Part shown: positions 60,405-64,000 of the stretch, in pieces
How the letters are laid out: each line of letters starts with the position of its first letter
Numbering within the stretch: position 1 is the first letter of the stretch
Assembly: GCA_017554325.1 (NCBI GenBank)
Contig: JAFZIP010000009.1
Location: 1 to 64,000 of the forward strand
DNA from: Bacteroidales bacterium
GTDB taxonomy: Bacteria; Bacteroidota; Bacteroidia; Bacteroidales; WCHB1-69
Length of the DNA stretch: 64,000 nt
Direction: 5' to 3'
Program-made: the position numbers and the translations under genes
The notes under the pieces: generated by a model
What the model was told of the DNA's origin: nothing
What the model saw: only the letters and a program-made list of their open reading frames with translations
Databases searched by the model: none

Positions 60405-60480
60405 GATAGGTTAATGGGTTTAGGGGGTGAATAGGGTTAATGGGGTGAAAGAGGTTTAGAGTTTAGAGTTTAGAGTTTAA
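60405..60480. repeat. GGGTTAATGG and TTTAGAG repeats between murE and mraY
   Basis: The spacer begins with GGTTAATGGGTTTAGGGGGTGAATAGGG-type sequence resembling 58916-58960, followed by three GTTTAGAG units. No gene is visible. Confidence 0.65.
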
Positions 60481-60490
60481 AATTCAAAGT

Positions 60491-60550
60491 TCAAAGTTCA
60501 TCGTCATGGTTCAAAGTTCATCGTCATAGTTCAAAGTTCATCGTCACTTC
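60491..60550. repeat. Three tandem 20-bp units across the murE stop codon
   Basis: The unit TCAAAGTTCATCGTCATRGT is repeated at 60491-60510, 60511-60530 and, with changes at its end, 60531-60550. The murE stop (60526-60524) is in the middle unit, so the last residues of MurE (VTMNFEL) are encoded by repeat sequence and duplicated beyond the stop. Confidence 0.85.
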
Positions 60551-62002
60551 TTCAGTGTCATCGAAGTGATGTTTGACGTGGTTGATTTCCTGGTAATTTT
60601 CGTGTCCTTTGCCGGCTACGAGCAGTACACCAGTGGGTTGCAGGAGCATGCAGGCTGTCCGGATGGCCTCGCGGCGGTTCTCAATCACGAGCGTATTCTT
60701 GCGCTTGGAGGCGGGCACGCCGGCCAGCATGTCGTCCAATATGGCCGCGGGCTCCTCCGTGCGCGGATTGTCGGAGGTAAGAATCACACGATTGCTGTAC
60801 TTGCACGCAATGGCCGCCATCTCAGGACGCTTCGTCTTGTCGCGATCACCGCCACAGCCCACCACCGTGATCACCTCCGCCTTGCGGCAGGTAACCTCCA
60901 GAATGGTGGTCAACACATTCTCCAGCGCATCCGGCGTGTGCGCATAATCGACGATGGCCGTCGCACCGTCACCGCGATGGATCAGCTGGAATCGGCCAGC
61001 CGCACTCTCCAACAGGCTCATCTGCATCAGCACCTCATCCTCCGGCATGCCCAACAACACCGCCGCGCCGTAGATGGCCAGCAGATTGTAGGCATTGAAC
61101 TTGCCGCTGAGCTTGAAATAGACCTCACGGTTGTTGATGCGCATCTGCAAGCCCTTGAAACTGTCGTCCAAGATTAATCCCTTGAAGTCGGCCACCGTCT
61201 GTAAACTATAGGTGCTGATTTTAGCGCGGCTGTTCTGCACCATCACCAGCCCGTTCTTGTCATCGACATTGGTGAGCGCAAACGCACTCTTGGGCAGGTG
61301 GTCGAAGAAAGCCTTCTTGGCCGCGATATAGTTGGCAAATGTCTTGTGAAAGTCCAAATGGTCGTGAGTGATATTGCTGAAGATGCCACCCGCGAACTGG
61401 AGTCCGGCAATACGATGCTGGCATATCGCGTGGGAACTGACCTCCATAAAGCAGTACTCGCATTCCGCGTCCACCATCTTGCGCAGCAATGCGTTCAACT
61501 CCACCGCGTCGGGCGTGGTGTGCGTGGCGGGAATCTCCTCCCAGCCCACCTTGTTCACGATTGTGGAGAGCAATCCGGCGGTATGGCCCAACTGCATGAA
61601 GAGTTTGTGCAGCAGCGTTACGGTCGTGGTTTTGCCGTTGGTGCCCGTGATGCCCACCAATTTGAGTTGGCGGCTTGGATGTCCATAGAATGCCGAGGCC
61701 ATGTTGCCCAACGCCACTGTGCTGTCAGCCACCTTCACGTAGGTAACCTCCGAAGCCAGCGTTTCCGGCAACTCCTCACACACGATCACCTTGCCGCCCT
61801 GCTCCACCACCTGGCCGATGAACTTGTGCCCGTCGGTCTGCGTGCCGCGTTGGGCCACATAGAGCATTCCCTCGTCGGGGGCCGCCGAAGCCGTCACCTT
61901 GCGGGAGTCAAAGGTCACCGCCGTCACGTTCACATTCTCGCTGCCGACAAGTTCGTAGCGTTTCAGGGATTTCAGTAATTGGGTTAATGGTTTTAGGTTC
62001 AA
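60524..62002 (-). CDS. murE: UDP-N-acetylmuramoyl-tripeptide synthetase (meso-diaminopimelate ligase)
   Basis: A 492-residue cytoplasmic ligase adding the third amino acid to UDP-MurNAc-L-Ala-D-Glu. The N-terminal domain is followed by the ATP loop GITGTNGKTTT, the central domain (EVSSHAICQHRIAGLQF, NITHDHLDFHKTFANYIAAKKAFF) and the C-terminal domain with TAIVDYAHTPDALENVL and the specificity motif SDNPRTEEP. DNPR indicates meso-diaminopimelate. The C-terminal LVAGKGHENYQ is present. All three Mur-ligase domains are intact, in contrast with the murD fragment downstream. The last codons lie within a 20-bp tandem repeat. Confidence 0.96.
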   Translation of the reverse strand: MNLKPLTQLLKSLKRYELVGSENVNVTAVTFDSRKVTASAAPDEGMLYVAQRGTQTDGHKFIGQVVEQGGKVIVCEELPETLASEVTYVKVADSTVALGNMASAFYGHPSRQLKLVGITGTNGKTTTVTLLHKLFMQLGHTAGLLSTIVNKVGWEEIPATHTTPDAVELNALLRKMVDAECEYCFMEVSSHAICQHRIAGLQFAGGIFSNITHDHLDFHKTFANYIAAKKAFFDHLPKSAFALTNVDDKNGLVMVQNSRAKISTYSLQTVADFKGLILDDSFKGLQMRINNREVYFKLSGKFNAYNLLAIYGAAVLLGMPEDEVLMQMSLLESAAGRFQLIHRGDGATAIVDYAHTPDALENVLTTILEVTCRKAEVITVVGCGGDRDKTKRPEMAAIACKYSNRVILTSDNPRTEEPAAILDDMLAGVPASKRKNTLVIENRREAIRTACMLLQPTGVLLVAGKGHENYQEINHVKHHFDDTEEVTMNFEL

Positions 62003-62029
62003 TTTATCTTGGTTTTAATATGTTCAACA

Positions 62030-64000
62030 TCATTCAAGGTATAGTTTCACGGTTTTGGTCGCCGCGTCATACACCTGCGTCTTCACTTTGCCCCGGCCCA
62101 CAATGGCGGCTTTGTAGCCTGCGCGCATGAGTTCCGCAACCGCATCCGACGCTATCATGTTCTGTACATTCGGCACGCCTTCCACAGTACTCATCGGCAC
62201 GGCTTTCACCATGGGTATTGTCTTGCCCGCCGTCTTGCCGTCCTTCGACTTGGTCTTCTCCGGCAGTACTACCAAATAGCGCGATTTGGTCTCGTAAGCC
62301 ACCGTGTCGTAGCCCATCTGGGCAATCAGCTTGTTGAAAAACCGCTTGTTCATCGGGCTGGTGGTCAGCACCGGCTTCACCTGATATTCGGTGATGCTGC
62401 GCATGGCACTGAAATTATTGCTGTTCATTATGCTGCGGGCAATCTTGCCGAAGACATCCACGGCCACCTCGCTGTGCTGCGGGACATTGTACATATAGAC
62501 GATTGCCGTATATTTCGGATTGTCTTTCGGGAAGTAGCCACAGAAGGAAACCGCGTTGCGGTCGTAATTGTATGCGCCGCGCTCCTGATCCCAGATGTCG
62601 CGCGTGCCGGTCTTGCCCGCAAACGGACAGGTGGAATCCTTGTAGTGGCGACCCGTGCCGTAACGGCCCCAGACCACACTGTCAAGGTAGTTGCGCGCCT
62701 TCTTCAGCGTCGCCTGCGACACCATCTGCTCCATCAGCACCTGCGACTCAAAGGTCTGGATGGTGTCAAACTCGTTGGTGACATACTTCACAAACAGCGG
62801 AGCCATCATCTTGCCGTTGTTGGCGATGGCATTGTAATAGATGAGCGTTCTCAGGATGGGGATGTTGAAACCAGCGCCGAAGCAGGTGCCGTAGTAGTTG
62901 TCGAAGCGGCCGTCATTGCGGATGCCGGCGGGCATCAGGTCACCCAACTGCGTATGAAGGGTATCGAAGAAACCGAACTTGGCCAACTGGGCTCGATACG
63001 CTGCAAAATTCCGCATTCCGTATGCATCAAAAATCATGGAGGCAATGCCAATGTTGGAGGAACGCTGGAACACCTCGTTCGGCGTGCCCAACGTCTCGCC
63101 ACGCACCTTGCTGTCGCTCTTGGTCTTGGAAATAAAGCTGCCCGATTTGGTCGGAACCTTGAACGTGTGGTTGAACATCGGATAGATGCAGACCGTATCG
63201 TTGGATTTCTTCTCCATGAAGGCCAGCAACGATGCCAGCTTGAACGTGGATCCCGGCTCCACTTTGGCATTGAGGGCATATTCCATGCTCTCGCAGTAAT
63301 AGTTTGTGGTTCCCGGCGTGCGACGCAGGTTGGAGATGGCCTTGATTTCTCCCGTCTTGGTCTCCATCACGATCACACACCCCCACTCGGCATTCAACTC
63401 CTCCAATTTCTTGCTCAACTCGTTGTGCACCGCATTCTGGATCTCCAGATTCAAGGTGGTGTGGATATTGTGGCCATCCACCGGGTCTATGCGATCCTTG
63501 AGCGGCACAACGGCGTGGTTCAGTTCCAGATATTTCTTGCTCCCCTCCTCGCCTGCAAGCACGTCGTTCATGAAATACTCCAGTCCGTATTGACGGTCGC
63601 CATAATTCATACCCAGAGTGCGGCGGCCCATCTCCCCGTACGGGTTGATGCGCACCGGCCACGATACAAAGTTGATGAAACGGCTGAATGGCAGCGTGTC
63701 ATTCACCTCCTTCGTCTTGCGGTCCACCTTCCTCTTCACCATGCAGGGCATGTGTTTGATGTAGGCAGTGTCGAGGGATGTAATCCACTGGTGCTCGTTC
63801 CAGAGCTTGGCCGTGAACACCGTAACATACCGCTGGTTTTTGTAGTTTTGGGTGAAGAGATTGTAATAATGTTTTTCAGAATACTGCGGGAAACGGTCTT
63901 TGAAACGGTCATAGAAGCCTGCCGCCATTTGCTTGATCATCTTTTCCCTGTACGCTTCGTCATACTGCTTGGAAGTGTATTCCTTGTAGAACGCCTTGCC
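62030..64000 (-). CDS. ftsI: Penicillin-binding protein, FtsI-type transpeptidase (5' end outside the window)
   Basis: About 656 residues are visible; the frame remains open to the right edge, so the N-terminal membrane anchor is missing here. A dimerisation domain precedes the transpeptidase domain: active-site Ser in EPGSTFKLASLL (SxxK), the SxN-type RSSNIGIASM, and KTGT in FAGKTGTRDIWD. A C-terminal PASTA-like domain (VPNVQNMIASDAVAELMRAGYKA) follows. It crosslinks septal peptidoglycan with FtsW, encoded 3.7 kb downstream in the same cluster. A 27-bp gap separates it from murE. Confidence 0.95.
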   Translation of the reverse strand, partial: GKAFYKEYTSKQYDEAYREKMIKQMAAGFYDRFKDRFPQYSEKHYYNLFTQNYKNQRYVTVFTAKLWNEHQWITSLDTAYIKHMPCMVKRKVDRKTKEVNDTLPFSRFINFVSWPVRINPYGEMGRRTLGMNYGDRQYGLEYFMNDVLAGEEGSKKYLELNHAVVPLKDRIDPVDGHNIHTTLNLEIQNAVHNELSKKLEELNAEWGCVIVMETKTGEIKAISNLRRTPGTTNYYCESMEYALNAKVEPGSTFKLASLLAFMEKKSNDTVCIYPMFNHTFKVPTKSGSFISKTKSDSKVRGETLGTPNEVFQRSSNIGIASMIFDAYGMRNFAAYRAQLAKFGFFDTLHTQLGDLMPAGIRNDGRFDNYYGTCFGAGFNIPILRTLIYYNAIANNGKMMAPLFVKYVTNEFDTIQTFESQVLMEQMVSQATLKKARNYLDSVVWGRYGTGRHYKDSTCPFAGKTGTRDIWDQERGAYNYDRNAVSFCGYFPKDNPKYTAIVYMYNVPQHSEVAVDVFGKIARSIMNSNNFSAMRSITEYQVKPVLTTSPMNKRFFNKLIAQMGYDTVAYETKSRYLVVLPEKTKSKDGKTAGKTIPMVKAVPMSTVEGVPNVQNMIASDAVAELMRAGYKAAIVGRGKVKTQVYDAATKTVKLYLE

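Overview
The window comes from a member of the Bacteroidota, most likely order Bacteroidales. Several features support this: a fused SecDF, an LptD/amidase/Mce neighbourhood, Omp28- and DUF6029-type proteins, a DUF1599 protein, two secreted peptidases with type IX secretion (T9SS) C-terminal sorting domains, a PorE-like OmpA protein, a MurE with the meso-diaminopimelate motif DNPR, and many intergenic copies of the Bacteroidota -7 promoter element (TAnnTTTG). Nearly all genes look chromosomal and housekeeping. No rRNA, CRISPR array, phage or complete insertion sequence was seen; there is one tRNA-Gly(CCC).

Layout. 1-2.7 kb: an AT-rich pair, a lipoprotein and a duplicated beta-barrel-like protein. 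2.7-7.3 kb: phosphoglucomutase, tRNA-Gly, YchF, a NifU-type scaffold protein and an orphan FecCD permease. 7.3-9.9 kb: a two-gene periplasmic foldase operon. 10-13.2 kb: a 1076-residue fused flavin/iron-sulfur oxidoreductase. 13.3-19.5 kb: an ABC-F ATPase, a 2-hydroxyacid dehydrogenase and a TlpA/DUF6029/Omp28 envelope operon. 19.7-20.0 kb: the remnant of an AAA/DUF4143 ATPase. 20-23 kb: tsaC-coaD-TlpA-like operon and a small membrane protein. 23.1-32.4 kb: a long plus-strand run with a gingipain-like peptidase, DUF1599, a DoxX-type protein, PrmC, TrpS and a VWA membrane protein. 32.4-33.8 kb: a DUF4160/DUF2442 pair inserted before a DUF4159 gene. 33.8-39.9 kb: a short-chain fatty acid permease, a C10 peptidase, XseA and dihydroorotase. 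40-42 kb: mscL, an SRPBCC protein and an LptB-like ATPase. 42-55 kb: an envelope block (PorE-like protein, SecDF, LptD, amidase, Mce/MlaD, DUF3127, NlpC/P60, MltG), followed by a ROK kinase and an Rpn-family nuclease. 57-64 kb: the division and cell-wall cluster ftsI-murE-mraY-[murD fragment]-ftsW, read on the minus strand.

The dominant theme is the envelope: peptidoglycan precursor synthesis and remodelling (MurE, MraY, FtsW, FtsI, MltG, amidase, NlpC/P60), LPS export (LptB, LptD), lipid transport (Mce), protein export and folding (SecDF, parvulins, TlpA thioredoxins) and T9SS (PorE-like component plus two cargo peptidases).

The observations most worth following are these. A 185-residue C-terminal-domain-only MurD occupies the murD position, with its diagnostic residues altered. 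A PorE-like protein ends in what looks like a catalytically dead retropepsin-like domain. One polypeptide carries the domains usually split over HcnA, HcnB and HcnC. Several families of short intergenic repeats supply or abut the stop codons of at least six genes.
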